From positions 1 through 41,952 of the IMG/VR virus record IMGVR_UViG_3300023292_000020: a stretch of 41,952 nucleotides of DNA. One strand, written 5' to 3'. Position numbers and translations under genes: made by a program. Origin of the DNA: a virus. Positions 8,213 to 16,702 of this stretch are shown piece after piece. Positions within the stretch are counted from its first letter, which is position 1. Every line of letters starts with the position of its first letter. The notes under the pieces are model-generated. The model saw only the letters and a program-made list of their open reading frames with translations, was not told the DNA's origin and ran no database searches.

Positions 8213-8755
8213 CTAAGCCTCCGGGTATCGGTTGGTTGTTTTATCCAGGGTCCGCGGAACCGGAACCGCCACTTCGCGGCGATGCAAAAAGCGGAGGGGA
8301 AGCGTCGCCTCGTGGACCAGTTGGTCATGCCGCACATCCGCGCGCGCTCCGCCCATTTCGCCAATCGTGACGCTAGAAACGCCGCAATCGGTGGCCGTCA
8401 CGGGATCCACAAACGTGACGGACTCGTTCCCGTAAATGATGGTTTCAAAAAGCGTTCGGACCTGTTCCGCCAGCGCCGCGCACTTCTTCCGGCTGCTGCC
8501 GTCGTTTTCACCCTTCGCGACAATGGCCAGTTGGATTTGCGTGTCGCCGCGGAGCTTCTTGACGAAATGGGTCGGGTTGCCGTCGTCGTCATAGCGCACG
8601 ATCTTCCCCGGCCCCTGAGCCTGCTCACCGCCCGCCGTTTTCTCGACTTCGATGTACGGGTAGGTCTGCCCGCGGTGTGCCGTTTCATTGGCGAATGTGG
8701 CGACGCCCAGCTTCGTGGTCAGCATCGAACCGATAGCGCGCAAGAGGTCAGCCAT
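8213..8755 (-). CDS. Tail terminator / tail completion protein
   Basis: This 180-aa product comes after the HK97 gp10-like gene and before the sheath, which is the slot of gpU-like tail terminators. The N-terminus (MADLLRAIGSMLTTKL) is a helix typical of this fold. It is followed by TYPYIEVEKT, a D-T-Q-I-Q-L-A-I-V strand and a long helix (KKCAALAEQVRTLFE). Such proteins cap the tail tube and sheath and join them to the head. It overlaps the upstream gene by 8 bases. The assignment is from order and secondary-structure pattern. Confidence 0.6.
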   Translation of the reverse strand: MADLLRAIGSMLTTKLGVATFANETAHRGQTYPYIEVEKTAGGEQAQGPGKIVRYDDDGNPTHFVKKLRGDTQIQLAIVAKGENDGSSRKKCAALAEQVRTLFETIIYGNESVTFVDPVTATDCGVSSVTIGEMGGARADVRHDQLVHEATLPLRFLHRREVAVPVPRTLDKTTNRYPEA

Positions 8756-9338
8756 TACCGCCCCCTGCCTTGCTGATGGCCGCTTCCACAGCCCGCCGGG
8801 ATCGGATAGTCGAATACGGCCTCACCCGTTTTGCGGTCCGTTCCACGAATTTCCAGCCGCGTGAGCCGGGGTGGTTGACGCGCTTCGCGAAGGCGAACCA
8901 CACATTCATGTGGCGCTTATTTGGCGCGGCGGAAGCGTCGGTGTACTGCACGCCCCGGAACTGCTTGAACCCGCCGCTTTTCTTCTTCTTGGTCATGCTC
9001 GTGTACTTGCCGGACTTCTTATCCTTGAACGGTAGCGTCAGCGCCTTCGTTTCCCTGGGCAGAATCACGTGCGGCTTGGAGCCTTGATCGATGGCCCCGA
9101 ACTTCGCCGGATCGTCGGTTGTGCCGATCGCGCCGCTGGTTCCCGTGAACATGCGGCCGATGATTCGCTTCCGGGTTTCACCCGAGTCGACCGGCGCGAA
9201 CCCTTTCATCCAGCCTTCGCCCTTGACCACGATGTCGCGGGTCGCTTTGTGCATCTCGGAGGGCAGGTAGCGCGCGCAGGCTTTCAGTTGCCGCTTCGTG
9301 AGGCTCATGCCCGAAACTTTGACGGAAACGCCGATCAT
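8748..9338 (-). CDS. HK97 gp10-like neck / minor tail protein
   Basis: The product is 196 aa. It carries signals of the HK97-gp10 family: F-A-P-V-D-S-G-E-T-R-K near residue 50 (the P-V-D-S/T-G-x-L/T motif) and a C-terminal V-N-H-P-G-S-R-G-W-K-F-V segment. It is very basic, with a K-K-K-K-S stretch. These proteins act in the head-tail neck. The start at MIGVSVKVSG (9338) is chosen because its ATG overlaps the TGA of the upstream gene. A longer frame from 9590 would add 84 Arg-rich residues that are the shadow of that gene. Confidence 0.75.
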   Translation of the reverse strand: MIGVSVKVSGMSLTKRQLKACARYLPSEMHKATRDIVVKGEGWMKGFAPVDSGETRKRIIGRMFTGTSGAIGTTDDPAKFGAIDQGSKPHVILPRETKALTLPFKDKKSGKYTSMTKKKKSGGFKQFRGVQYTDASAAPNKRHMNVWFAFAKRVNHPGSRGWKFVERTAKRVRPYSTIRSRRAVEAAISKAGGGNG

Positions 9339-9790
9339 GCCGGGTACTCCCGCCGCAGTTGCAGCTTGACGTGCGTCGCCGCGCCAGCCACCGCTTTGTG
9401 TTCGGCGTGGAAAACGCGGTACTTGTTGCCCACGAGGTCGGCGAACTTGGCCGGGGTCGCGATGATCTCGATTTCGTCGCCCGGCTGTTCCTTGCGGATT
9501 CCGCCTTCGGTATCGAATCCAGCCGCTTCGATGCTCACGCCGACGGCGCCGGGCAGGTCGCATTGCGCGTTCACGCCGGGCATCAGCCATTCGCTGTTTG
9601 GGTCTTCGGTGAAGTCGGCGGCAAACGTGCCAATCTCGGTCAGCGTGGTTTCATACGGGCCGTCAAAGGTGCCATCCGCGGCCATCGTCGGCCGACGCAA
9701 CGTGATCCGGTAGCCGCTGGCGGAAAGGATCGCGGCGCCCTCTCCTTCGAGTTGGGTAATTTCGGCGGCGGTGAGGTCGAATTCGCCCAT
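9335..9790 (-). CDS. Head-tail joining (head closure) protein
   Basis: At 151 aa, it sits between the connector-like gene and the gp10-like gene. It starts MGEFDLTAAEITQLEGEG and has a beta-rich body (Y-R-I-T-L-R-R-P-T ... EIEIIATPAKFADLVGNKY), ending in a H-V-K-L-Q-L-R-R-E-Y strand. This resembles head-closure proteins that extend the portal-adaptor channel. Overlaps on both sides (1 base upstream, 4 bases downstream) show tight coupling. The function is inferred from synteny. Confidence 0.6.
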   Translation of the reverse strand: MGEFDLTAAEITQLEGEGAAILSASGYRITLRRPTMAADGTFDGPYETTLTEIGTFAADFTEDPNSEWLMPGVNAQCDLPGAVGVSIEAAGFDTEGGIRKEQPGDEIEIIATPAKFADLVGNKYRVFHAEHKAVAGAATHVKLQLRREYPA

Positions 9791-10218
9791 TACATACCGT
9801 CGCTTCCGGTCGGCTCGTACACCTGGCAGCCAACCACGGCCGTTTTATCCAAGTCGAAGAGTTGCAGGTATTGAGCCCACAGCGCGTCGCACAGTTCGCG
9901 TTTGGTCAGCGATTGACGGCTGCGGTCCACGGACTTGTCGCCGGATTTCCAGGAGACCTTATCCGAGGACACAATTTGCCCGCGCTGCGCCAAGTAGTGC
10001 TCGGCAAGCAGCAGCAGGCCTTCGGTCTGTTTTGTCGTGGAATCGGGGGAAAGCGTGCCCTGGTCTTCGACCTCGGCACCGGAAATGGCGAAGGACGTGC
10101 TCAGGTCTTTGTTGAATTGCACCACGGCGCGCTCAAATGCACGGACGCAAATGAACCACCCAAGGGTGTCATCGGCAACGTCCAATTTGAGCTTTTCAAC
10201 CAAGACACTGAACTGCAC
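9790..10218 (-). CDS. Head-tail connector (adaptor) protein
   Basis: The protein is 142 aa and mainly helical: a central helix C-V-R-A-F-E-R-A-V-V-Q-F-N-K, a L-L-L-L-A-E-H-Y-L-A-Q-R helix, and a long C-terminal helix (KRELCDALWAQYLQLFD). The size and helical layout resemble adaptor proteins that bind under the portal (gp6/gp15-like). It lies downstream of the capsid gene and an acidic linker protein. The family call is tentative. Confidence 0.55.
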   Translation of the reverse strand: MQFSVLVEKLKLDVADDTLGWFICVRAFERAVVQFNKDLSTSFAISGAEVEDQGTLSPDSTTKQTEGLLLLAEHYLAQRGQIVSSDKVSWKSGDKSVDRSRQSLTKRELCDALWAQYLQLFDLDKTAVVGCQVYEPTGSDGM

Positions 10219-10227
10219 ATCCGCTCC

Positions 10228-10707
10228 CTACTCTTGTTTCGGCTTCGGTTTCGGCGTCGGCTTCGCCCTGCGCTTGCGGCGGGCCTTCGGCTTTTTCGCG
10301 GGCTTCGGGGCGGCAACCGGCGGCGGCGCAACCTCGACAGGGGCAACGATCGGGTCTTCGATTTCTTCGGGTTTCTCTTCGGGCTCGTCTTTGGGCGATT
10401 CGGGTTCGTCGTCGTCGGGTTCATCATCGGCGGCCGGCGGATCGGTCTCGGGTTCTACCGGCGTGTCCTCGCCGGCCGCCTCTTCGTCGGGTTCAAAATC
10501 ATCGGGTGGATCGTCGAACTGCGGCGTGAGAGCCGTCGCTTGGTCTTCGTGAACGATTTCGAGCAACCCGAGCGCAATCGCCCGGTCGACACACTTGCAG
10601 TGCATCGTCTCAGCTTCGGTGCCAAGCTCGAATTTTAGCTTCGCCTGCCCGATGTCCTTTCGGTCAACACGCAGGCTAGATTCGCAAAGGCTTCTCACGC
10701 GCAACAC
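10228..10707 (-). CDS. Hypothetical acidic Pro-rich protein (159 aa)
   Basis: I place the start at a GTG at 10707, preceded by AGCGGAGGG with good spacing, right after the capsid stop. An ATG at 10764 would overlap the capsid gene and is less likely. The first 60 residues form a small domain with T-M-H-C-K-C-V-D-R-A-I-A-L-G. Residues about 65-125 are almost all Asp, Glu, Pro and Ala (D-D-E-P-D-D-D-E-P-E-S). The last 30 are Lys/Arg/Pro-rich (KKPKARRKRRAKP). The N-terminal domain may be a capsid or connector accessory; nothing firmer is visible. Confidence 0.65.
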   Translation of the reverse strand: MLRVRSLCESSLRVDRKDIGQAKLKFELGTEAETMHCKCVDRAIALGLLEIVHEDQATALTPQFDDPPDDFEPDEEAAGEDTPVEPETDPPAADDEPDDDEPESPKDEPEEKPEEIEDPIVAPVEVAPPPVAAPKPAKKPKARRKRRAKPTPKPKPKQE

Positions 10708-10718
10708 AGCGCCCTCCG

Positions 10719-11594
10719 CTAGGTGATGGTGATAAGGGCGAAACGGTTCGCGTTCGTCGCCCACATGCGGGTCGTCTTGTAGAGCTTCATGCCCACGTCC
10801 AGCCTGTCGTTGGACTCGATTTCTTTCTGTTCGAGTTCGAATTCGTCCTGGACGTTGCCCGGCAGACGGTCAGCCAGCAGCAGCACGGAAGTCGTCGGCA
10901 TTTCCGGCACGTACAGCAGGCTTGCGCCGCCATACACCGAGTTCTGCATGCCCTTCATTTGCCACTCGTCCTTGACGCCATTGCCAATCGTGGTATCGGC
11001 TTTGACGGCGGAGAACACCGAGGCGCGTCCGGCAAACAGGCGCGGAACCAGGCCGAGGTCTTCGAGCTTCGCCAGCGCGTCGTCCATCGTCTCCGCATCG
11101 AGCGACCCGGCCACGGTCACAGTGTTGGCCGCCACGGCGGAAGCAATCAGCAGATCACAGGCGTACTTGTTGAGTTTGCCGGTGATCTTGTCGATCACGT
11201 CGCCGACCTGTTCGTCCATCGGGGCAACATGGCCGCGCCGCAGATCCAACAGGTTGACGATGAGCCGCGCGGTCAGCAGGACGGCCGGGACGGTCGTGAC
11301 TTCGGAGTGGTCCTTCGAGGACTTGAACGTGCCTTCCTGGTTGAGCCAGTACACGGTGTGGTTCGGCTTCGAGACCATCTTCACATCGCCGACCTGCGTC
11401 GGCTTGCGGTTCAACAGGAAGTCGGTAATGCTCCGCGTTTCCGCGTCGGCCTGAACAAACGACGCGATTTCGGCCGCGATGGCTTTGACCGCATCTTTCT
11501 GAACGTCGTTCTCGTCCCAAATTTCCTTCGACCGCGAGGCGAGAGCAAAAAGCGCCTCTTGGCGGGCCGGGTTGTGAGTGCTGATGGCTTGCAT
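10719..11594 (-). CDS. Major capsid protein (HK97-fold type)
   Basis: At 291 aa, it follows scaffold and decoration genes, the classical capsid slot. The sequence has the pattern of HK97-fold shell proteins: an N-terminal helical arm, the D-F-L-L-N-R-K-P-T turn, a long spine helix (AETMDDALAKLEDLGLVPRL) and a beta-rich P-domain end (L-Y-V-P-E-M-P-T-T-S-V-L-L-L-A-D). The C-terminus contains the R-M-W-A-T-N-A-N-R-F-A strand. The expected role is shell assembly on the scaffold, possibly after proteolytic maturation by the ClpP-like protease upstream. Confidence 0.75.
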   Translation of the reverse strand: MQAISTHNPARQEALFALASRSKEIWDENDVQKDAVKAIAAEIASFVQADAETRSITDFLLNRKPTQVGDVKMVSKPNHTVYWLNQEGTFKSSKDHSEVTTVPAVLLTARLIVNLLDLRRGHVAPMDEQVGDVIDKITGKLNKYACDLLIASAVAANTVTVAGSLDAETMDDALAKLEDLGLVPRLFAGRASVFSAVKADTTIGNGVKDEWQMKGMQNSVYGGASLLYVPEMPTTSVLLLADRLPGNVQDEFELEQKEIESNDRLDVGMKLYKTTRMWATNANRFALITIT

Positions 11595-11605
11595 TTCGAC
11601 CCTCC

Positions 11606-11989
11606 TTATTTCTTGAGTTCGACGACGTAGTAGTCGGCGGTGAGTTCAAACACTTCGCCACGCTCGGTGCCAGCGACGTACTTGGTCGGGAACCCGGTCG
11701 ACGCGACTTCGATGCTTTCGGTTTGCGCCGGAGCTGGAGCAACCATGACGGCGGCGGCGAGCTTCAGGATCGGACCCTGCGACAGCGGAATCACCGCGGC
11801 GTAGGCGCCCTTGTCACAGTTCTTGTAAACGATGCCGCTGACGACACCCGAGGACGACGTTTGCGCGGCGTACTCGTTGTCGGTGTTGATGTAGACGAAC
11901 TGCCCGGCGGTCAGGTCGGCCGACGCCTTTTTGTCGCCCTCAACAACCGTCTGCTCGGGGTACAGGATTTCGACGTTGTTCGCGGCCAT
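11606..11989 (-). CDS. Capsid decoration / head stabilisation protein candidate
   Basis: This 127-aa product lies between scaffold and major capsid genes, where lambda gpD-like decoration proteins are encoded. It is small and beta-rich with an L-T-A-G-Q-F-V-Y-I-N turn, a V-S-G-I-V-Y-K-N strand and a C-terminal F-E-L-T-A-D-Y-Y-V-V-E-L. This resembles short cement proteins of the DUF2190/gpD group, though no diagnostic motif is clear. The SD and spacing are normal for this operon. Confidence 0.6.
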   Translation of the reverse strand: MAANNVEILYPEQTVVEGDKKASADLTAGQFVYINTDNEYAAQTSSSGVVSGIVYKNCDKGAYAAVIPLSQGPILKLAAAVMVAPAPAQTESIEVASTGFPTKYVAGTERGEVFELTADYYVVELKK

Positions 11990-11992
11990 TGG

Positions 11993-12529
11993 TTACTCCT
12001 CGCTTTCGCCGCGGGCAGCGGCTTTGTATTTGTCGAGAGTCTGCTGGGCTTTGGTCTTCTCGCCGCCGTCGGTCGCCACGTTCTGCGGGCTCACTTGGCT
12101 CGCGCGGGCGGCCAGTTTCTCCGGGGAAGCCGTGGCCAGATTGGCGGCGGCGGCCTTCGGGGCTTCGCCCTCGCCTTCGTCCGCAGCCGCAGCGGCCGGG
12201 ATCGGCAGCTTGGAAACGATGCCCTCTTCGGCGGCCAGCACGGCCTCGTCGAGACCGGAAAGGCGCTCTTTTTCCTTCGCGTCGTCTTCGATGTTCATGC
12301 CCCGCTCTTTCATGTCGGCGAGCAACGCGTCGATCCGCGCGTCCTTGGCAGTCGCCTCGAATCCGCCCACCTTCTCGCTCAGTTCGGTGTTCGTGTCGGT
12401 CAACGTCTTGTTCTCCGCTTCCAGTTCCGCAATGCGGTCCTGGAGTGCTTTCACGTCGGTCGCTGTCGCGGCCTGGGCATCCACCGTCGCCTTGTCGTCG
12501 ACGGGAGCCGGGGTCTTGTCTTTACCCAT
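11993..12529 (-). CDS. Nested scaffold protein from internal start
   Basis: An in-frame ATG at 12529 is preceded on the minus strand by GAGGAGG with 5-base spacing, stronger than the ribosome sites of most genes here. It would give a 178-aa product (MGKDKTPAPVDDKATV...) comprising only the coiled-coil scaffold part. This arrangement is known from lambda C/Nu3, where scaffold is made from an in-frame internal start of the protease gene. Both products would be made from the same mRNA, with the short form in excess. Confidence 0.65.
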   Translation of the reverse strand: MGKDKTPAPVDDKATVDAQAATATDVKALQDRIAELEAENKTLTDTNTELSEKVGGFEATAKDARIDALLADMKERGMNIEDDAKEKERLSGLDEAVLAAEEGIVSKLPIPAAAAADEGEGEAPKAAAANLATASPEKLAARASQVSPQNVATDGGEKTKAQQTLDKYKAAARGESEE

Positions 12530-13231
12530 GGGTTCCTCCTCGGTTGTGTTGTCCGCCAGCCGCGCGGCGGCGACCTCTAGGATTTCCGTCTCCGGCGTAG
12601 CGCCGGTATCAGCCTTTTCGATGAGCACCCACCCGCTCGGCTTGGGGTTGTGCATGGCGAGTTGGGTTCCGCGCGTTTTGGCCACGAGGAACTTGCCGCC
12701 GGACCCGGTGACGACGCGGACGTGGGGGCAAAGGTCGGCATAATTGGAGATGACCTTGCCGCAGGTGGAGCACTGCATGGACGCCGCTTCGACTTCCCAC
12801 GATCCGAATTTGTACTGTTTGGCTTTGACGAGCTGTGCCGCGTGGCGGGCGTGTTCGGTCGTGTCATAGCACTGGCCAACGAAGACCACCGCGTCGGTGC
12901 CGTTCCTGTCCTTGCCGATCGCGAACTTGGAAATCAGCCCGACGATGTGTTCCGAGTCGCCGTGGGCATGAACGTCCATTTTCGTTTTGACCGCGCCCTT
13001 GCGAAGCCGCAGCGGGGGGAACTCGCCAGCCGCGATAGCCGCGTTGCCGTTCTCCACAAGCTGCTTCGCCTGAGCCATGTCCAGCGATTGCCCGTTGAGG
13101 TTGCGGTTGATGCCGATCGGCCCGAAGACGGCGCGGAACTGGCCCTTTTCCAGGGACTCCAAGACCGTGTTGTCTGCCGAATGGGAGGCCAGAGCCCGCA
13201 ACGCTTCAACCATCTGCCTGCCGTCAGCCAT
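11993..13231 (-). CDS. Capsid assembly protein with zinc-binding N-terminus and scaffold C-terminus
   Basis: The product is 412 aa. Residues 1-185 form a globular domain with a Cys cluster C-S-T-C-G-K-V-I ... L-C-P-H at about 153-169, likely to bind zinc. This pattern occurs in prohead core or protease-associated proteins of some myoviruses. Residues 235-412 are highly charged and coiled-coil-like (A-L-Q-D-R-I-A-E-L-E-A-E-N-K-T-L near 265) with an Ala/Glu-rich tail, as in internal scaffolds. It overlaps the protease gene by 8 bases. A strong internal start can produce the scaffold half alone (see the nested entry). It probably links protease and scaffold in the prohead core. Confidence 0.65.
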   Translation of the reverse strand: MADGRQMVEALRALASHSADNTVLESLEKGQFRAVFGPIGINRNLNGQSLDMAQAKQLVENGNAAIAAGEFPPLRLRKGAVKTKMDVHAHGDSEHIVGLISKFAIGKDRNGTDAVVFVGQCYDTTEHARHAAQLVKAKQYKFGSWEVEAASMQCSTCGKVISNYADLCPHVRVVTGSGGKFLVAKTRGTQLAMHNPKPSGWVLIEKADTGATPETEILEVAAARLADNTTEEEPMGKDKTPAPVDDKATVDAQAATATDVKALQDRIAELEAENKTLTDTNTELSEKVGGFEATAKDARIDALLADMKERGMNIEDDAKEKERLSGLDEAVLAAEEGIVSKLPIPAAAAADEGEGEAPKAAAANLATASPEKLAARASQVSPQNVATDGGEKTKAQQTLDKYKAAARGESEE

Positions 13232-13901
13232 GATTCGCCTCCTCGGCGGGTTGGGCCGGAGGCGCGGACGGGGTGGCGGGCGGCGTGGCGGCCGCTACCT
13301 CCAGGCCGGTGGGCAGAATTGCGGTAATGTCATCGACGATTTGGTCGACCATGCCGAGATTCAGCGCATCTTCCGGGAAGAACCAGAATTCGCGCTGGTT
13401 GTCCTCGTTTTGCCGCAGCCAACCGTACACGGATTCATAAGTACTGCCGATGTCGTCGGCGAAGTTGGTCAGCACGCCAGCGTTGTATCGCTCCACGTAA
13501 GCGGAGTCGTGTTTAATGTCCGCAGCGGCGCCGAAGACGAAAGTCGACAGCTCGTGAATCATAATTTTCGAGTTCGGCATCGCAAAGCGCTTGCCCTTGG
13601 TTCCCGCCGCAAGCAGATAGGCTCCCGCCGAGAATGCGGCTGAGAAAACGCAGGTCCGCACGTCGCACGGCGCATGCTGAATGATGTCCCGCATGACGTT
13701 CATCGCGTAGGCGCTGCCACCCGGGCTGTCGATCAAAATCAGGATGTCGGCGTTCGGGTCCGCGGCGACTAGTCGCATGAACGCGGCGAAAAACGCCTGC
13801 GCCGATTCGTTGGTGAAATCCTTCACCCAGATCGTGCGCGGCAATTCGTACAGCGGCGGCTCGTCCGGTAATGTGATCGTGATGTCGTCAATGCTGGGCA
13901 T
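13224..13901 (-). CDS. ClpP-like (S14/S49-type) prohead protease
   Basis: This 225-aa protein shows the ClpP/crotonase-like serine protease order: I-L-I-D-S-P-G-G-S-A near residue 60, the nucleophile region A-A-F-S-A-G-A-Y near 90, and the catalytic His in K-I-M-I-H-E-L near 114. In phages this fold cleaves scaffold and capsid during maturation. It sits between MuF and scaffold as expected. The start at MPSIDDITI (13901) has a GGAGGGGG site; an ATG 13 codons upstream lacks one. The C-terminal 25 residues are Pro/Ala-rich. Confidence 0.85.
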   Translation of the reverse strand: MPSIDDITITLPDEPPLYELPRTIWVKDFTNESAQAFFAAFMRLVAADPNADILILIDSPGGSAYAMNVMRDIIQHAPCDVRTCVFSAAFSAGAYLLAAGTKGKRFAMPNSKIMIHELSTFVFGAAADIKHDSAYVERYNAGVLTNFADDIGSTYESVYGWLRQNEDNQREFWFFPEDALNLGMVDQIVDDITAILPTGLEVAAATPPATPSAPPAQPAEEANHG

Positions 13902-14076
13902 TTGGCCCCCTCCATCGTTCGCCGAGAGGGTATGCCTCACTTTTTTTCAGGCGGAAGTGGTAGAATATTTCAGAAAATGGTTGAAGTTATCGGTGAAAAG
14001 CCGCGTTTTCTAAGTGGTTTTCGTTTTATTCGTGGGGGCTATTTGTTTTTTTCTGGCGTTATTTCCCACCGCAACC

Positions 14077-15120
14077 CTAGATATTGACTCCAAAGTCCTC
14101 CGGCGTCTTGCTCACGCCACCCGAAGCTTCGACATCCCCCACAATGTCGCACCGGCAGCCAGGATCGTAAATCTCGCTGGGCTTGTCCTTCATTGCGAAC
14201 GTCTTGCCGTTCAACGCCCGGTGGCTCTTGCGCACGCGGTCGTCGCCAGCAGTCATCCAACGGCCATGCGTGATTCCCACGTCCTCGAAAAACGCCGATT
14301 GCCCTTCGATGTGCATCCGGTGGTTCTCGGTACGGACGATCAAATCCAGACGATTCGCGGCGGACGGGAAAACTCTGCCCCCGGCGTGCCTGAATTTCTC
14401 GGGATCGGTAACGACCTTCCCGAGTTGCTGGACGACAGACGACAGCGGCTTCCCGGTGGCTACGGCCTGCCCGAGCGCGGAGTGAATCTTGCGCTTGATA
14501 TCGTCGCCGACCGATCCGACCAATTCCAGCCGGTAGGACGCCCAGAAAGAGAGGGCTTCCGTGTTGAGGATGCTGGTCGCGGCCTCGGCCACACTGGTTA
14601 TCTGCGTTTGGCTCAACTGCCCCCACCCGCCCGGAGCATCCTGTGCCGCGAGGTTGCCAACGCCGGACCGCACCCCGCCCGCAGCCGCCTCTTCCGTCAT
14701 GCCGCGAAGCGCCAACGCCTGCCGGTTCACCGCGGCATCCACCGCGCCGTCGATCTGGAATTTCAGGCTTTGCAGGTTCGCAAACTTCGCAGCCTGGTTC
14801 GCATTGACCGGGTTGGCCTCGAATGCTGCGATCTGTTCCCCGATGGTTTTCCGCGCCTCTTTCAGATCTCCGACCAGCGCTTTGATATGGGCGTCGTCCA
14901 TCCGGTCGGCGGCTTTTCGCGACTTTTCCATCGCCTTGCGGATGCGGGATCCGGTGGGGGTGGTGTCCAGCGCAGCGGCAACAGCGCGCACCTGGCCATG
15001 CCGGTCCCGAGTAGCAATCCATTCATCGGGGTCGACAGCCCAGATCGCGGCTTTTGCCGCAAGCGTGCGCCGGGAGCTAATTCGTCTCGGGGCGATGCGG
15101 CGCGGCGCAATGCCGGCCAT
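14077..15120 (-). CDS. Phage head morphogenesis protein (MuF/SPP1 gp7-like)
   Basis: The product is 347 aa. The C-terminal 110 residues carry MuF hallmarks: A-A-N-R-L-D-L-I-V-R-T-E-N-H-R, then DDRVRKSHRALNGK, then D-P-G-C-R-C-D-I. The N-terminal two thirds are helical. The protein is expected inside the prohead next to the portal. It follows the portal gene by 2 bases, the standard order. The N-terminus is basic (R-R-I-A-P-R-R-I-S-S-R-R). Unlike toxin-tailed MuF proteins, it ends shortly after the MuF domain. Confidence 0.85.
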   Translation of the reverse strand: MAGIAPRRIAPRRISSRRTLAAKAAIWAVDPDEWIATRDRHGQVRAVAAALDTTPTGSRIRKAMEKSRKAADRMDDAHIKALVGDLKEARKTIGEQIAAFEANPVNANQAAKFANLQSLKFQIDGAVDAAVNRQALALRGMTEEAAAGGVRSGVGNLAAQDAPGGWGQLSQTQITSVAEAATSILNTEALSFWASYRLELVGSVGDDIKRKIHSALGQAVATGKPLSSVVQQLGKVVTDPEKFRHAGGRVFPSAANRLDLIVRTENHRMHIEGQSAFFEDVGITHGRWMTAGDDRVRKSHRALNGKTFAMKDKPSEIYDPGCRCDIVGDVEASGGVSKTPEDFGVNI

Positions 15121-15122
15121 GA

Positions 15123-16631
15123 TTAACCCTTGGTCTTTTTGGTCAGCATCGGCGGCGGGGCGTCACCGTGCTGTTGCAGGATGGTTGCGGCGGAAGCGCC
15201 GGCTGAAACGCGGGAAGCGAGGTGGCGGTACATAGCATCAACCGACGCGAATGACGCTGCGGCGGCGACCTCTTCTTGCTGTGCGATGGGCAGGTTGATG
15301 AGCATGGCGGCGGTTTTCGGATCGATCGCTTGCGCGCCAACCAGGGCCGACAGCTCACCAAACGACATCGTCGGCGGAAGGTTCACGTCCTCGGTCGCAA
15401 TGCGTTCGTTCTCGAAATCCGGGTCTAGGCCACGGCGGGTCATCCAAGTGTAACGCGACATCGCCCCGGACAGGTACATTTCCCGGTCCTCGCGCGCAAC
15501 CCATTCCTCGTCGTCCACACTGAGCCCGGTGAACTGGTAGCTGACTTTCGCGTCGGCGTCGATTCCCGCTTGAGCTAAAATCTCGGGGTCGAAGAACCAA
15601 TCGAGCAATTCGCGGATCATCAGCGTGTCGTGAATGATTTGGTAGCGGCTGGCCTTGAGCAATACGCGAGCCCCGGCCAAAGCCGAAGCGCCGTCAACGA
15701 AAAACGTCTGGAAGCCGAGCGCCCAGCAAATCCGCGCCACCTGGAACTTCATGCGCGGCGGAACGTCGATGATCGCGCCTTCCGCGCCGTAGGTTTTCAC
15801 GTCCCAGTGCCACGGGGCGACAAGGGCTTCCTCGTTGGTCAGCGCGTCCAGTTTCGTCTTGGCATCGGTTATGTCCGCCGCTTTGGGATTCACGAACGTA
15901 TTGCCGAAAATCCCGCCAATCTTGAGAATGCGAATCACGGTGGCGAAGCGCCGGGCGAGAGTGTTTTCCGCCTTGCCGTAGTTTTGATACGTCACGATTG
16001 CCGGGAAGGCTTGGAGCGTGGCGGGTTCGCCGCGGGTGTCCCAGTCGTCGGCGTCGTTGCGCAGAACGAAGAAGTTTTCCAGGTCGATACCGGACCATTC
16101 GGCGATCTTCTTCGCGCCAACCCCGGCCACGCCGTCATACTGAGTCAGCGACGTGATTTCGTCGTCTTCCATCGTGTAACTGACAGAGAGGTTGTTTATC
16201 AGCCGCAGCTTCTTGAAGTCGCTGCCGTCGAAACTTTTGAAGGCGATTCCTTCGCCGGATTCCAGGCAATTATGGAACGCCTTGCTCATGCGGCTATTCA
16301 CCTTGAACTTCTGGGCGAACTCCCGAAGCCGTTCCGTCGCTGCCGGGTCTCCATCAACCCGCAGTCGAAGTCCGTCGCCGATCACAAACGTGCGCCGCAA
16401 GTTGATGAGCATTTTCAGCACATCGACGTTTTTCGCGTATTCCCGAGACTTCTTGACCCGGTCGATCCAGTTTTTTGGAACCGAGACTTCGCTGGTGCCT
16501 GTCGCGTTGCCGTAGGGATTGATCGCCGCGGCGACGGCAGAGACGTTGGCTCGAATTTCGCGGAAGACCGTCGGCGCACCCGTGGCGTTGATAGCGGATT
16601 TCAGAAGGCCGGGTTTTTTCTCTCGGGGCAA
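15123..16631 (-). CDS. Portal protein
   Basis: This protein of about 502 aa is followed by MuF and the prohead protease. It shows portal-like segments: VPKNWIDRVKKSREYAKN near the N-terminus, the W-D-T-R-G-E-P-A-T-L-Q-A-F region, an N-T-F-V-N-P-K segment, and a clamp/stem region with a long helical C-terminus. It forms the dodecameric DNA channel. The first possible codon is a TTG at 16661 with no ribosome site. I prefer a TTG at 16631, which has AGGGGGAG five bases upstream. The alternative would add ten residues. Confidence 0.8.
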   Translation of the reverse strand: MPREKKPGLLKSAINATGAPTVFREIRANVSAVAAAINPYGNATGTSEVSVPKNWIDRVKKSREYAKNVDVLKMLINLRRTFVIGDGLRLRVDGDPAATERLREFAQKFKVNSRMSKAFHNCLESGEGIAFKSFDGSDFKKLRLINNLSVSYTMEDDEITSLTQYDGVAGVGAKKIAEWSGIDLENFFVLRNDADDWDTRGEPATLQAFPAIVTYQNYGKAENTLARRFATVIRILKIGGIFGNTFVNPKAADITDAKTKLDALTNEEALVAPWHWDVKTYGAEGAIIDVPPRMKFQVARICWALGFQTFFVDGASALAGARVLLKASRYQIIHDTLMIRELLDWFFDPEILAQAGIDADAKVSYQFTGLSVDDEEWVAREDREMYLSGAMSRYTWMTRRGLDPDFENERIATEDVNLPPTMSFGELSALVGAQAIDPKTAAMLINLPIAQQEEVAAAASFASVDAMYRHLASRVSAGASAATILQQHGDAPPPMLTKKTKG

Positions 16632-16702
16632 AGTGGCTCCCCCTGGCTCAAGTTGCGCCAAGGGTTAGCGGGTATCGGGGCGTTTGCTATTGGTAGGAGA
16701 TT

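Noticed and set aside
16662-16702. Short gap downstream of integrase considered as attP
   Set aside because: No tRNA-like end, no second copy and no core repeat visible; the window has no attachment-site partner to compare.
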